Origin: Thermobifida alba
GTDB taxonomy: Bacteria > Actinomycetota > Actinomycetes > Streptosporangiales > Streptosporangiaceae
NCBI RefSeq assembly: GCF_023208015.1
Contig: NZ_CP051627.1
Span: 3,171,501 to 3,235,500, forward strand
Direction: 5' to 3'
Length of the DNA stretch: 64,000 nt
Part shown: positions 1-8,738 of the stretch, piece after piece
How positions within the stretch are numbered: the first letter of the stretch is position 1
Layout: every line of letters starts with the position of its first letter
Program-made: the position numbers and the translations under genes
The notes under the pieces: generated by a model
Databases searched by the model: none
Told to the model about the DNA's origin: nothing
The model's input: only the letters and a program-made list of their open reading frames with translations

Positions 1-297
1 CCTGGCCAGCCGGTCGGCCACCGTCTCCAGGGCGTCCACGGTGCGGTCGGGGTCGATGGTGTCGATCCCCCACAGGTAGCTCTCGTCCGCGACGACGCCG
101 CAGCGTTTGGACATGAGCGCGAGGACGTCGGAGAACGTCCACTCCCGGGAGAAGGTCAGTCCGAACTGGTGGTAGGGGTCTCCCTGGACCAGCCGCCGGT
201 AGTGCTTGAGGTTGTTCTGTCTCGGGGTGTTGACCTGACCGGCGATGCCGGTGCGCACGAGGTGGTCGATGAGCTCCGCGCGGGAGGGCGGCGTCAC
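1..297 (-). CDS. Conserved actinobacterial phosphatase-like protein (5' part only)
   Basis: Only the first 99 codons are inside the window; the C-terminus lies beyond the left edge. Read on the minus strand from a GTG at 297, the protein begins MTPPSRAELIDHLVRTGIAG and continues through RQNNLKHYRRLVQGDPYHQFGL. From memory this matches a conserved actinobacterial family, annotated as a phosphatase, often found beside acuC. An AGGGGG stretch just upstream supports the start. The gene follows acuC in the same direction with about 126 bases between them. The reaction is unproven and the catalytic part is not visible here. Confidence 0.6.
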   Translation of the reverse strand, partial: MTPPSRAELIDHLVRTGIAGQVNTPRQNNLKHYRRLVQGDPYHQFGLTFSREWTFSDVLALMSKRCGVVADESYLWGIDTIDPDRTVDALETVADRLAR

Positions 298-423
298 GGG
301 TAGGACCCCCTTGTTTCTCACCAATGCCAGTATTCCGACAATTGCGGATCATCCCGGCGATGTCGTACCCCGTTCACACGGTGGCGAACTCTTCCCCGGC
401 CCGACGTCCGCTGGCGGGGCCCG

Positions 424-1602
424 TCACAGCATCGGGTCGATGCCGTGGCAGGGGAACACCGCCGTGCGGGTGGCCCGAATCGCGCGGTCCACCGCGTCCG
501 CCGGGTCGAAGCCCGCCTCGAACGGGGTGTAGTCGGCCTTCCGCCCGTCGGTCATGTGCAGGGGGGCGACCTCGCCGGTGCGCTGCTTGACGAACTCGTG
601 CCACTCGTCGGGGGTGCGGCTGTCGGGGTCGATCGGACGGCCCGCCGCCTGCGCCAGCAGGTGGCTCCAGGCCCGCGGCACCACCTGCACGAGTTCGTAT
701 CCGCCGCCGCCGAGCAGCACCCAGCGCCCCGCGGCGGTCTCCTTGGCCAGTTCGTGCAGGGCCTCGTAGGTGCGGCGCTGCCCGTCCAGGCTGAGCGTCA
801 GGTTGGCCAGCGGGTCGAGCGTGTGGGTGTCGCAGCCCTGCTGGGTGACCAGCACCTCCGGCTGGAACTCGCGCAGCAGCGGCGGCACGACGGCGTGGAA
901 GGCACGCAGCCACATGGCGTCGTTGGTGCCCGCGGGCAGCGCCACGTTGACCGCGTACCCCTCGGCGTCGGGGCCGCCGATCTCCTCCGGGTAGCCGGTG
1001 CCGGGAAACAGCGTCAGCGGGGACTCGTGCAGGCTGATGGTCAGCACCCGGGGGTCGTTGTAGAACATCTCCTGCACCCCGTCGCCGTGGTGGACGTCCA
1101 CGTCGACGTAGGCGACCCGCTTGGCGCCCTGCTCCAGCAGCCAGGCGATGGCCACCGCCGCGTCGTTGTACACGCAGAAGCCCCACGCCTTCTTGGGCAT
1201 GGCGTGGTGCAGGCCGCCCGCGATGTTCGCCCCGTGCTCGGCCTCCCCGGTCCACACCGCGCGCGCCGCCGCCACGGAGGCGCCCGCGATCAGCGCGGAC
1301 GCCTCGTGCATGTTGGCGAAGACCGGGTTGTCGAGGGTCCCCAGGGAGTAGGTCTCGTCGGGTTGGAGGGTCTGTCCGGCCCGCTTGACGGCGGCGATGT
1401 AGTCGCGGTCGTGGACGAGTTCCAGCAGCGCCTCGTCAGCCGGCTCGACCGGCGCGAAGGAGACGCCGGGCGCGTCGAAGACCCCGAGCCGGCGGCAGAG
1501 GTCCATCGTCAGCTCGACCCGGACGGGCGCGAGCGGGTGCTGCGGCCCGAAGTTGTAGCCGACCAGCCCGTCGTCCCATGCGATACGCAGCGAACAGGCC
1601 AT
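424..1602 (-). CDS. acuC: Histone-deacetylase-family acetoin utilization protein AcuC
   Basis: 392-residue member of the class I/II histone-deacetylase superfamily, whose bacterial members remove acyl groups from lysines or small molecules using a zinc ion. Visible signatures are LHHA (131-134), the metal-site stretch DVDVHHGDG (167-175), LPAGTND, and GGGGYE near the C-terminus. The start at 1602 is chosen over an in-frame upstream codon at 1638 because GGGAGGG lies just before it and family proteins begin with a short strand like MACSLRIAWD. In Bacillus, AcuC deacetylates acetyl-CoA synthetase; the substrate here is unknown. It lies upstream of the partial gene at the window edge and downstream of proC. 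Confidence 0.85.
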   Translation of the reverse strand: MACSLRIAWDDGLVGYNFGPQHPLAPVRVELTMDLCRRLGVFDAPGVSFAPVEPADEALLELVHDRDYIAAVKRAGQTLQPDETYSLGTLDNPVFANMHEASALIAGASVAAARAVWTGEAEHGANIAGGLHHAMPKKAWGFCVYNDAAVAIAWLLEQGAKRVAYVDVDVHHGDGVQEMFYNDPRVLTISLHESPLTLFPGTGYPEEIGGPDAEGYAVNVALPAGTNDAMWLRAFHAVVPPLLREFQPEVLVTQQGCDTHTLDPLANLTLSLDGQRRTYEALHELAKETAAGRWVLLGGGGYELVQVVPRAWSHLLAQAAGRPIDPDSRTPDEWHEFVKQRTGEVAPLHMTDGRKADYTPFEAGFDPADAVDRAIRATRTAVFPCHGIDPML

Positions 1603-1693
1603 ACGCCCTCCCGTCAGTGGCGGTGTTCCACACCACATTAGTTGACGGGAAACGCCCGGGTTCGCGGGGATCGCCCCGTCCGCCCGGGCCGGC

Positions 1694-2488
1694 TCAGCCC
1701 TCGGACAGTTCGGCGCTCCGTCTGCGCGCGGCCTCGACCGCGTCGGTCAGGGCGCTGCGCACCCCGTGGCGTTCCAGCTCCCGCAGCGCGGCGGCGGTGG
1801 TCCCGCCGGGCGAGGTGACGGCCTCGCGCAGCAGGACGGGGTGCTCGCCGGAGTCGCGCAGCATCGCCGCGGAGCCCGCCGCGGTCTGCGCGACCAGCCG
1901 CTCGGCGGTCGGCCGCGGCAGCCCCATGAGCACACCGGCCTCGATCATCGCCTCGGCGACGAGGTAGAAGTAGGCCGGTCCGCTGCCGGACAGCGCGGTG
2001 ACGGCGTCCAGGTGCCGCTCCGGGACGCGCAGCACCTCGCCGACCGAGCGGAGCAGGGCCTCGGCGCGCGCCAGGTGCTCCTCGGAGGCGCGCGCTCCGG
2101 CGGCGAGCGCGGTCATCCCCTGGCCGACCAGGGCGGGGGTGTTGGGCATGGCCCGCACCACGGCGGTCTCGGGGGGGAGGTGCTTCTCCAGCACGGCCGT
2201 GGTGATCCCGGCCGCGACGGAGACGACCAGGCGTCCGGGCGGCAGCGCCGCGGCGATCTCGTTCAGCGCCTCGACCATGTCCTGCGGTTTGATCGCGAGG
2301 AGCAGCGTCTCGGCGCGGGAGGCGGCCTCGACCGCGGACACGGCGGCGACCCCGTAGCGGTCGCGCAGCTCCTCCGCGCGTTCCCGGCGCGCCTCGCTGA
2401 CGAGGACCCCGGCCGGGTCCTGCCCGGTGTTGAGGATTCCGGCGAGCAGGGCCTCGCCCATCCGGCCCGCCCCGATGATCGCGATCAT
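1694..2488 (-). CDS. proC: Pyrroline-5-carboxylate reductase
   Basis: 264 residues. It catalyses the last step of proline synthesis, NAD(P)H-dependent reduction of 1-pyrroline-5-carboxylate. The N-terminal Rossmann motif is IIGAGRMGEALLAG. The family signature is in the C-terminal dimerization domain: ALSGSGPAYFYLVAEAMIEA followed by TSPGGTTAAALRELE. Length fits the family (about 265-280). GGAAGGG precedes the ATG. It sits between acuC and a TetR gene on the same strand, with no other proline gene visible. Confidence 0.93.
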   Translation of the reverse strand: MIAIIGAGRMGEALLAGILNTGQDPAGVLVSEARRERAEELRDRYGVAAVSAVEAASRAETLLLAIKPQDMVEALNEIAAALPPGRLVVSVAAGITTAVLEKHLPPETAVVRAMPNTPALVGQGMTALAAGARASEEHLARAEALLRSVGEVLRVPERHLDAVTALSGSGPAYFYLVAEAMIEAGVLMGLPRPTAERLVAQTAAGSAAMLRDSGEHPVLLREAVTSPGGTTAAALRELERHGVRSALTDAVEAARRRSAELSEG

Positions 2489-2569
2489 GCGGTCACACCC
2501 TTCCGACGTCTGCTCCGACGGTCCCGACGGTAGCGGGACGCGGCCGGTGCTCCCACCCCGCCGTCCGGA

Positions 2570-3148
2570 TCACCGCCGTTCTCCCATGACCAGGCGGACG
2601 GCCGGGGCGTAGTGGGCCACGACCTGCTCCGGGTCGGCCGAGGCCAGCGGTTCGGCGCGGATCACGCTGCGCACCAGGACCATGCCGAACAGCTGGGAGG
2701 CGATCAGGCCGGCCCGCAGCGGCTCCACCCCGATCTTGGGCGCGATCTGCCGGGCGAGGACGTCGGTCATGAAGCCGCGCAGGACGTCCGCGGCCCGCTC
2801 GCTGGTCATGGCCGAGCGGAGCAGGGCGACGAAGGGCGCCCGGCCGTGCTCGTCGTCCCAGACCCGCAGGAAGGTGCGGACCACCGCCTCGGCGGGGTCG
2901 TGCTCCGGGTCGAGCATGATCCGCTCCAGCAGTTCGCCGGGGTCGTAGGGGATCTCCATCGCCGCGACGAACACCTGGTCCTTGGTGCCGAAGTAGTGGT
3001 GCACCAGGGCGGGGTCCACCCCGGCGCGCCGGGCGATGCCGCGCACCGAGGCGCCGTCGTACCCCTTCTCGGCGAAGTCCAGGCGCGCCGCCCGCAGGAT
3101 CTCCTCGCGGGTGCGCGTCGCTCCCGGGCGCCGTCCGGTCCGAGCCAC
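2570..3148 (-). CDS. TetR-family transcriptional regulator
   Basis: 192 residues with a typical TetR N-terminal helix-turn-helix: TREEILRAARLDFAEKGYDG, then VRGIARRAGVDPALVHHYFG. The C-terminal ligand domain is of the actinobacterial type with LRGFMTDVLARQIAPKIGV. The start is a GTG at 3148 preceded by GGACGGG. It lies just downstream of the TIM-barrel isomerase gene (36-base gap), so the two may be co-transcribed. The effector and targets are not predictable from sequence. Confidence 0.88.
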   Translation of the reverse strand: MARTGRRPGATRTREEILRAARLDFAEKGYDGASVRGIARRAGVDPALVHHYFGTKDQVFVAAMEIPYDPGELLERIMLDPEHDPAEAVVRTFLRVWDDEHGRAPFVALLRSAMTSERAADVLRGFMTDVLARQIAPKIGVEPLRAGLIASQLFGMVLVRSVIRAEPLASADPEQVVAHYAPAVRLVMGERR

Positions 3149-3184
3149 CCCGTCCCGTCCTGTCCGTTGTCGTTCCCGTGTCCG

Positions 3185-4096
3185 TCAGTCCGTGCCGCTG
3201 ACCGTGCCGTCGCCGCCGACCGAGAACACCCGGGGGGCGGCGGAGGCCGCCGAGTGCACCACGATCCGCTCGCGTTCCGGCTCGGCCGTGTGCCGCGCGC
3301 TCCGCGCGAAGTGCAGCCGGGTGAACGCCAGCGCCTCGGCCAGTTCGGTCAGCCGTCCCTCGCGGTCGGACTTGCGGGTGTTGACCTCCAGCACGATCTG
3401 GCCCCGGTAGTCGCGGTCGGCGAGGTACTCCAGGAGTTCCGCGCAGGGCTGGTTGCCCCGGCCGGGGATCAGGTGCTCGTCGAGGTTGCCCCCGCCGACG
3501 CCGTCCGCGAGGTGCACGTGGGAGAGGCGGTCGCCGAGCCGACGCGCCATGTCCATGGCGTCCGACTGCGACATGGCGGTGTGCGAGAGGTCCAGGGTGA
3601 CGTCGGGGTAGTCGCGGTCCAGCGGGTTCCAGCTGGGTGCGTAGGGGACGACCTCCCTGCCCCGCATGCGCACCTGGTACATGTTCTCGACGGCGAAGAC
3701 GACGTCGGTCTCGTCCTGCATCCGCTGGATGCCCTTCTCGAAGTCCTTGGCGTACTCGCGCTGCCACTTGAAGGCAGGGTGCACCACGACGGTCGTGGCG
3801 CCCAGCGCTTCGGCCATCTCCTTGGACTTGACGAGCTTGACCCAGGGATCGCGGCCCCACACCCGCTGGGTGAAGATCAGGCACGGGGAGTGGATCGCGG
3901 TGATGGGGACCTGGTGGTAGTCCGACAGGCGGCGGAGCATGTCGACGTCCTGGCTGACCGGGTCCGAGGTGACCATGACCTCGATGCCGTCGTAGCCGAG
4001 TTTGGCGGCGATCTCGAAGGCCGCCGGGGTCTTCTCCGGGTACACCGACGCCGTCGAGAGGACGACGGGGGCGTCTGGAACCTGGATAGCGTTCAC
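3185..4096 (-). CDS. Sugar phosphate isomerase/epimerase (xylose-isomerase-like TIM barrel)
   Basis: 303 residues of the AP-endonuclease-2/xylose-isomerase-like TIM-barrel superfamily. Candidate metal ligands follow the family pattern: DGIEVM near the N-terminus, [29 protein letters not shown] and IVLEVN. These enzymes isomerize or epimerize sugars or inositols; the substrate is unknown. The start is placed at the GTG at 4096 because a TATGGT -10 element lies exactly 7 bases upstream, suggesting a leaderless transcript; an in-frame ATG at 4108 is the alternative. It is transcribed divergently from the methyltransferase gene. Confidence 0.8.
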   Translation of the reverse strand: MNAIQVPDAPVVLSTASVYPEKTPAAFEIAAKLGYDGIEVMVTSDPVSQDVDMLRRLSDYHQVPITAIHSPCLIFTQRVWGRDPWVKLVKSKEMAEALGATTVVVHPAFKWQREYAKDFEKGIQRMQDETDVVFAVENMYQVRMRGREVVPYAPSWNPLDRDYPDVTLDLSHTAMSQSDAMDMARRLGDRLSHVHLADGVGGGNLDEHLIPGRGNQPCAELLEYLADRDYRGQIVLEVNTRKSDREGRLTELAEALAFTRLHFARSARHTAEPERERIVVHSAASAAPRVFSVGGDGTVSGTD

Positions 4097-4103
4097 TTGA
4101 ACC

Positions 4104-4109
4104 ACCATA
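4104..4109 (-). promoter_or_regulatory. Putative -10 element of a leaderless promoter
   Basis: TATGGT on the minus strand, ending 7 bases before the GTG at 4096. The spacing puts the transcription start at or next to the start codon. No convincing -35 element is visible. Confidence 0.4.
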
Positions 4110-4203
4110 CGTGCTGTCGTGACGAAATTCCCTGCCGCACGAGTGGCCCGTGGGGGGCGGCGCGCCGTGCTCGCCAGACCGAGGCGGGCGTCCCCGCGTC
4201 GTC

Positions 4204-4914
4204 GTGAGGGTCATTCCGGGGAACAAAAAGCTCACCGGGGCGATTCCCGGCCCCGACGTCTGGAGCGCTCCGTGCACCTACGAGGCGGAGAACCGCGCCG
4301 CCGCCCCCGGGGGCCGGATCGAGGAGGCGATGCGCGGGATCCGGCCCCGGACCGGGGCGCACGTCCTGGACACCGGCTGCGGTACCGGTTTCCACCTGCC
4401 GCGCTTCGCCGTCGAGGCGCGGTGGGTGACCGGGGTGGAGCCGCAGCGGCTCGCCGAGGCGGCTCGGGCGCGCGTGCGGACGCTGCCCGACGCCACCGTA
4501 CACACCGGGGTGGCGCAGCGGCTTCCGGCCGCCGACGCCTCGGTGGACGTGACGCACGCGCGGTGGGCGTCCTTCTTCGGTCCCGGCTGCGAGCCGGGGC
4601 TGGTCGAAGCGGACCGGGTGATGCGGCGCGGCGGAGCGGCGTTCGTCATCGACAACGGCGCCGCCCGCAGCGCCTTCGGCGGCTGGTTCCGCCGGTCGCT
4701 GCCGTCCCACGGCCCGTCGGCGGTCGAGCGCTTCCGGAGCGGTCGCGGGTTCACCCGGCGGTCGGTGGACACGGGCCGGTGGTTCGAGAGCCGCGCGGAC
4801 TTCGAGGCCGTGGCGCGCATCGAGTTCCCCCCGGGCCCGGCCCGGGGGATCGTCGACGGGCACCGGGGCCCGGAGGTCGACCACGCGGTGAACCTCTGGT
4901 GGCGGGGGTACTGA
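4204..4914 (+). CDS. Class I SAM-dependent methyltransferase
   Basis: 236 residues from the GTG at 4204 (protein begins [20 protein letters not shown]). The SAM-binding motif I is [15 protein letters not shown], followed by a motif II acidic residue in VTGVEPQRL and a motif like [20 protein letters not shown]. The fold is that of a ubiE/Methyltransf_11-type enzyme; the methyl acceptor is unknown. An upstream in-frame GTG at 4150 would add 18 residues of poor composition, so the shorter form is preferred; neither start has a strong ribosome-binding site. It is divergent from the isomerase gene and precedes radA. Confidence 0.72.
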   Translation: MRVIPGNKKLTGAIPGPDVWSAPCTYEAENRAAAPGGRIEEAMRGIRPRTGAHVLDTGCGTGFHLPRFAVEARWVTGVEPQRLAEAARARVRTLPDATVHTGVAQRLPAADASVDVTHARWASFFGPGCEPGLVEADRVMRRGGAAFVIDNGAARSAFGGWFRRSLPSHGPSAVERFRSGRGFTRRSVDTGRWFESRADFEAVARIEFPPGPARGIVDGHRGPEVDHAVNLWWRGY

Positions 4915-5167
4915 CCGGGGCACGGCCACCTCCTCCGTCAGGAGCGCCACAGGAACGTGAGGGTCCCGTAGGCGCCGGTGTGCAGGACTCGTGGTGCGGT
5001 GGGGGTACGGTGTTTCCTCCGGGGGCGGAGGCTGGACTCTCCCGAATCGTGTTCTCGTCTCTATGCGACAGCGCACACCGCCGTCTGGTTCCGGTCCGCC
5101 GCCGGAAAATCGCTCCCTGTTCTCCCGCGGTCCCGCCCCGTCCGTCCCGGCTGTCCCCGGCAGGCGC

Positions 5168-5173
5168 TAGCGT
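5168..5173 (+). promoter_or_regulatory. Putative -10 element of leaderless radA promoter
   Basis: TAGCGT, six bases before the radA ATG; the spacing predicts transcription starting at the start codon. Confidence 0.4.
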
Positions 5174-5179
5174 GCAGGT

Positions 5180-6544
5180 ATGGCGAGGGCAGCGAAGCGG
5201 ACGTTCCGGTGTACCGAGTGCGGGTGGACCGCTCCGAAGTGGGTGGGCCGCTGCGGCGACTGCCAGTCGTGGGGCACCGTGGAAGAGGTCTCGGCACCGG
5301 TGGCGGGCGGGGTGACCCCGGTCCGGTCGGGGACGCCCGCGCGCCCCATCGCCGAGATCGACGTGGAGGCCGCGCAGGCGTCGCCGACCGGCCTGGCGGA
5401 GCTCGACCGGGTGCTGGGCGGCGGGGTGGTGCCCGGCGGGGTCCTGCTGCTCGCCGGCGAGCCCGGGGTGGGCAAGTCCACCCTGCTGCTGGAGGTGGCC
5501 GCGCGCTACGCCGCGCTGGGTCCGGTGCTGTACGTGACGGGCGAGGAGTCGGCGGGGCAGGTGCGGCTGCGGGCCGAGCGGGTGGGCGCGCTGGCGCCCA
5601 AGCTCTACCTGGCGGCGGAGACCTCGCTGGCCGCGCTGGCCGGGCACGTCGACGAGGTGGCGCCCCGGCTGCTGGTCGTCGACTCGGTGCAGACCATGAG
5701 CGCGCCCGACGTCCCGGGCGTCCCGGGGGGAGTCACCCAGGTGCGCGAGGTCGCCGCCGGTCTGATCCGGTTGGCCAAGGAGCGCAACATCGCCACCGTC
5801 CTGGTCGGACACGTCACCAAGGACGGCTCCATCGCGGGGCCGCGGGTGCTGGAGCACCTGGTGGACGTGGTACTGCAGTTCGAGGGGGACCGGCACTCGC
5901 AGTTGCGCATGCTGCGCGCGGTGAAGAACCGGTACGGCCCCACCGACGAGATCGGCTGCTTCGAGCTCACCGACTCCGGCATCGTGGGCCTGCCCGATCC
6001 GAGCGGCCTGTTCCTCACCCGCCGCACCGAGCCGGTCCCGGGGACCTGCGTCACGGTCACCGTCGAGGGACGGCGTCCCCTGATCGCCGAGGTGCAGGCG
6101 CTGGTGGCGCCGACCGCGCTGCCGCAGCCGCGCCGTGCCACCTCGGGGCTGGACTCGGCCCGGGTCGCGATGGTGCTGGCGGTGCTGGAGAAGCGGGTCA
6201 ACCTGCGGATGGGCGCGGCCGACGTCTACACCTCCACGGTCGGCGGGGTCCGGCTGGTGGAGCCGTCGGTGGACCTGGCGCTGGCCCTGGCGCTGGCGGG
6301 GTCGCACACCGACCTGGCGCTGCCCCGGGGGATGGTCGCCATCGGCGAGGTGGGGCTGGCCGGCGACGTGCGCGTGGTCAGCGGCCTGCAGCGGCGGCTC
6401 CTGGAAGCGCAGCGGCTGGGGTTCACCACCGCGATCGTGCCCGCCGACGCCGACGATCCGGTCCAGGTGGAGGGCATCAGCACCGTGGGCGTCTCCGACC
6501 TGGGACAGGCGCTGCTCACCGCTTTCCCCGAGCTGCGCCGCTGA
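5180..6544 (+). CDS. radA: DNA repair protein RadA (Sms), branch-migration ATPase
   Basis: 454 residues. RadA is a RecA-like ATPase that drives branch migration during recombinational repair. The N-terminal zinc finger has four cysteines (11, 14, 25, 28). Walker A is GEPGVGKST (93-101), the RadA-specific KNRYG motif is at 249-253, and the C-terminal part is a Lon-protease-like domain (VDLALALALAGSHTDLALP). Length matches the family. TAGCGT lies six bases before the ATG with no ribosome-binding site, so the mRNA is probably leaderless. Confidence 0.96.
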   Translation: MARAAKRTFRCTECGWTAPKWVGRCGDCQSWGTVEEVSAPVAGGVTPVRSGTPARPIAEIDVEAAQASPTGLAELDRVLGGGVVPGGVLLLAGEPGVGKSTLLLEVAARYAALGPVLYVTGEESAGQVRLRAERVGALAPKLYLAAETSLAALAGHVDEVAPRLLVVDSVQTMSAPDVPGVPGGVTQVREVAAGLIRLAKERNIATVLVGHVTKDGSIAGPRVLEHLVDVVLQFEGDRHSQLRMLRAVKNRYGPTDEIGCFELTDSGIVGLPDPSGLFLTRRTEPVPGTCVTVTVEGRRPLIAEVQALVAPTALPQPRRATSGLDSARVAMVLAVLEKRVNLRMGAADVYTSTVGGVRLVEPSVDLALALALAGSHTDLALPRGMVAIGEVGLAGDVRVVSGLQRRLLEAQRLGFTTAIVPADADDPVQVEGISTVGVSDLGQALLTAFPELRR

Positions 6545-6642
6545 CCGGACGGCGGTGCACGGACCGCTTCCGTCCCACCGGGGGAGCCGCTCGGCGGCTT
6601 CCGCCGCCCCACCCCACTTCGGTCACTCTGGGTGACTGATCT

Positions 6643-6672
6643 TTGACTTGTGCGTTTTCCGTGTTTTATGGT
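6643..6672 (+). promoter_or_regulatory. Promoter of the GH5 cellulase gene
   Basis: A -35 hexamer TTGACT (6643-6648) and a -10 TATGGT (6667-6672) are separated by 18 bases in an AT-richer stretch between radA and the cellulase gene. The predicted transcription start is near 6680, which puts the CelR-type operator about 70 bases inside the transcribed leader. The 6545-6642 stretch shows no gene. Confidence 0.55.
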
Positions 6673-6746
6673 GATCCGCGCCACAGGTGTGGCGACCGAT
6701 GAACGAGCATCCCGATCTTCTCCTGTCACCGTTCCGGCCCCTTGCT

Positions 6747-6760
6747 TGGGAGCGTTCCCA
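6747..6760 (+). promoter_or_regulatory. CelR-type operator (LacI-family cellulase repressor site)
   Basis: TGGGAGCGTTCCCA differs at one position from the 14-base palindrome TGGGAGCGCTCCCA, the known binding site of the Thermobifida cellulase regulator CelR, which is released by cellobiose. It lies 60 bases before the cellulase start codon and downstream of the candidate promoter, a roadblock position. That it binds CelR is inferred from sequence identity; no celR gene is in the window. Confidence 0.82.
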
Positions 6761-6819
6761 GGCCCCTCTGGTCCCCAACCACGCCCGTCCGGGCGTGTTC
6801 CCCCGAAAGGACACCGGCA

Positions 6820-8664
6820 GTGGGCAGACTGACCCCCCTGATGAGCCGGCTGCGCGCCGGCGCGGCCGCGGTCGCGCTCGGAGCGACCGCGCTCATCCCC
6901 CTGACCTCCTCCCCAGCCGCCCTCGCCGCCGGCGGCGACTGGCTGCACACCGACGGCAACAGGATCGTGGACGCCGCCGGCAACGAGGTGTGGCTCACCG
7001 GAGCCAACTGGTTCGGCTTCAACACCAGCGAGCGGGTCTTCCACGGGCTGTGGGCCGCCAACATCGAGGACGTCACCCGGGCGATGGCCGAGCGCGGCAT
7101 CAACATCGTGCGCGTCCCCATCAGCACCCAGCTGCTCCTGGAGTGGCGGGACGGCCAGGAGGCGCCGAGCGGAGTCAACGAGTACGTCAACCCCGAACTG
7201 ACGGGGATGAGCAACCTCGAAGTCTTCGACTACTGGCTGCAGTTGTGCGAGGAGTACGGCCTCAAGGTCATGCTCGACGTGCACAGCGCGGAGGCCGACA
7301 ACTCCGGCCACTTCTACCCGGTCTGGTACAAGGGCGACATCACCTCCGAGGACTTCTACGCCGCCTGGGAGTGGGTCACCGAGCGCTACAAGAACAACGA
7401 CACCATCGTCGCCGCCGACATCAAGAACGAACCCCACGGCAAGGCCGACGAGAGCCCCCGGGCCAAGTGGGACGACTCCACCGACGTCGACAACTTCAAG
7501 CACGTCTGCGAAACGGCGGGCAACCGCATCCTCGCCATCAACCCGAACATGCTCATCCTGTGCGAGGGCATCGAGATCTACCCCAAGGACGGGCAGGACT
7601 GGTCCTCCACCGACGGCCGGGACTACCACTCCACCTGGTGGGGCGGCAACCTGCGCGGTGTCGCCGACCACCCCGTCGACCTGGGCGCCCACCAGGACCA
7701 GCTGGTCTACTCGCCGCACGACTACGGGCCCGCCGTGTTCCAGCAGGACTGGTTCGAGGGCGAGTGGAACAAGCAGACCCTGACCACGGACGTCTGGCGG
7801 CCCAACTGGCTCTACATCCACGAGGACGGCACCGCGCCGCTGCTCATCGGCGAGTGGGGCGGCTTCCTCGACGGGGGCGACAACGAGAAGTGGATGGAGG
7901 CGCTGCGCTCCCTCATCATCGAGGAGCGGCTGCACCACACCTTCTGGGCGCTCAACCCCAACTCCGGCGACACCGGCGGCCTGCTCGGATACGACTGGGT
8001 GACCTGGGACGAGGAGAAGTACGCGTTCCTTGAGGCCGCGCTGTGGCAGGACGGCAACGGCCGGTTCATCGGCCTGGACCACGAGGTCCCGCTGGGCGGC
8101 GCGGGCTCCACCACCGGCCTGTCGCTGAACCAGTACTACGGCGGCGGCTCCGGCGACCCCACCGACCCGCCCACGGACCCCACCGACCCGCCCACGGATC
8201 CGACCGACCCGGCCGACCCGCCCGCGGGTGAGGTCGAGGTCCACTACCGCAACAACAGCGCCTCCGCCACCGACAGCCAGATCGCTCCCGGACTGCGGCT
8301 GGTCAACACCGGAAGCAGCACCGTCGACCTGTCCGACGTGGAGATCCGGTACTACTTCAGCAACGAGTCCGGCGGCGCCCCGCAGTACGCCTGCGACTGG
8401 GCCCAGGTGGACTGCTCCAACGTCAGCGCCTCCTTCGGTTCGCTGTCGGCCCCGGGCGCCGACACCTACCTGGCGCTCACCCTCGCCGGCAGCCTGGCGC
8501 CCGGCGCGACCACCGAGATCCAGGGCCGCATCCACGCGTCGACCTGGGCGAACTTCGACGAGAGCGACGACTACAGCCGTGGCGACAACACCGACTGGGC
8601 CGCCAATCCGGCGGTGACCGCCTTCCTCGGCGGCACGCTGGTCTGGGGTGTGCCGCCGGCCTGA
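6820..8664 (+). CDS. Secreted GH5 cellulase (endoglucanase) with C-terminal CBM3
   Basis: 614 residues from the GTG at 6820, which has AAAGGAC upstream. Domains in order: Sec signal peptide with a hydrophobic core and ALA-A cleavage near residue 38; GH5 catalytic domain (about 40-435) with the acid/base Glu204 in NEPHG and nucleophile Glu345 in LIGEWGG; a Pro-Thr-Asp linker of repeated DPTDPP units (about 447-467); and a C-terminal domain (about 470-614). The last matches family 3 cellulose-binding modules: YRNNSASATDSQIAPG, LRLVNTGSSTVDLS, IQGRIHASTWANFDESDDYS. It hydrolyses beta-1,4-glucan outside the cell. The operator upstream indicates control by cellobiose. GH5 with a C-terminal CBM3 differs from the CBM2-containing enzymes usual in Thermobifida. 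Confidence 0.93.
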   Translation: MGRLTPLMSRLRAGAAAVALGATALIPLTSSPAALAAGGDWLHTDGNRIVDAAGNEVWLTGANWFGFNTSERVFHGLWAANIEDVTRAMAERGINIVRVPISTQLLLEWRDGQEAPSGVNEYVNPELTGMSNLEVFDYWLQLCEEYGLKVMLDVHSAEADNSGHFYPVWYKGDITSEDFYAAWEWVTERYKNNDTIVAADIKNEPHGKADESPRAKWDDSTDVDNFKHVCETAGNRILAINPNMLILCEGIEIYPKDGQDWSSTDGRDYHSTWWGGNLRGVADHPVDLGAHQDQLVYSPHDYGPAVFQQDWFEGEWNKQTLTTDVWRPNWLYIHEDGTAPLLIGEWGGFLDGGDNEKWMEALRSLIIEERLHHTFWALNPNSGDTGGLLGYDWVTWDEEKYAFLEAALWQDGNGRFIGLDHEVPLGGAGSTTGLSLNQYYGGGSGDPTDPPTDPTDPPTDPTDPADPPAGEVEVHYRNNSASATDSQIAPGLRLVNTGSSTVDLSDVEIRYYFSNESGGAPQYACDWAQVDCSNVSASFGSLSAPGADTYLALTLAGSLAPGATTEIQGRIHASTWANFDESDDYSRGDNTDWAANPAVTAFLGGTLVWGVPPA

Positions 8665-8680
8665 CACGTCCGCTGAGCCC

Positions 8681-8735
8681 ACACGACGGGGGGGCCGTGC
8701 CGCCGCGGCCGCGGCGGCACGGCCCCCCCCCGTGT
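8681..8735. terminator. Strong bidirectional hairpin terminator
   Basis: A very long GC-rich inverted repeat (ACACG...CGTGT outer ends, GGCCGTGCCGCCGC inner arm) lies between the convergent cellulase and gatD genes. It probably ends transcription from both sides. There is no U-tract, as is usual in high-GC actinobacteria. Confidence 0.75.
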
Positions 8736-8738
8736 CGG

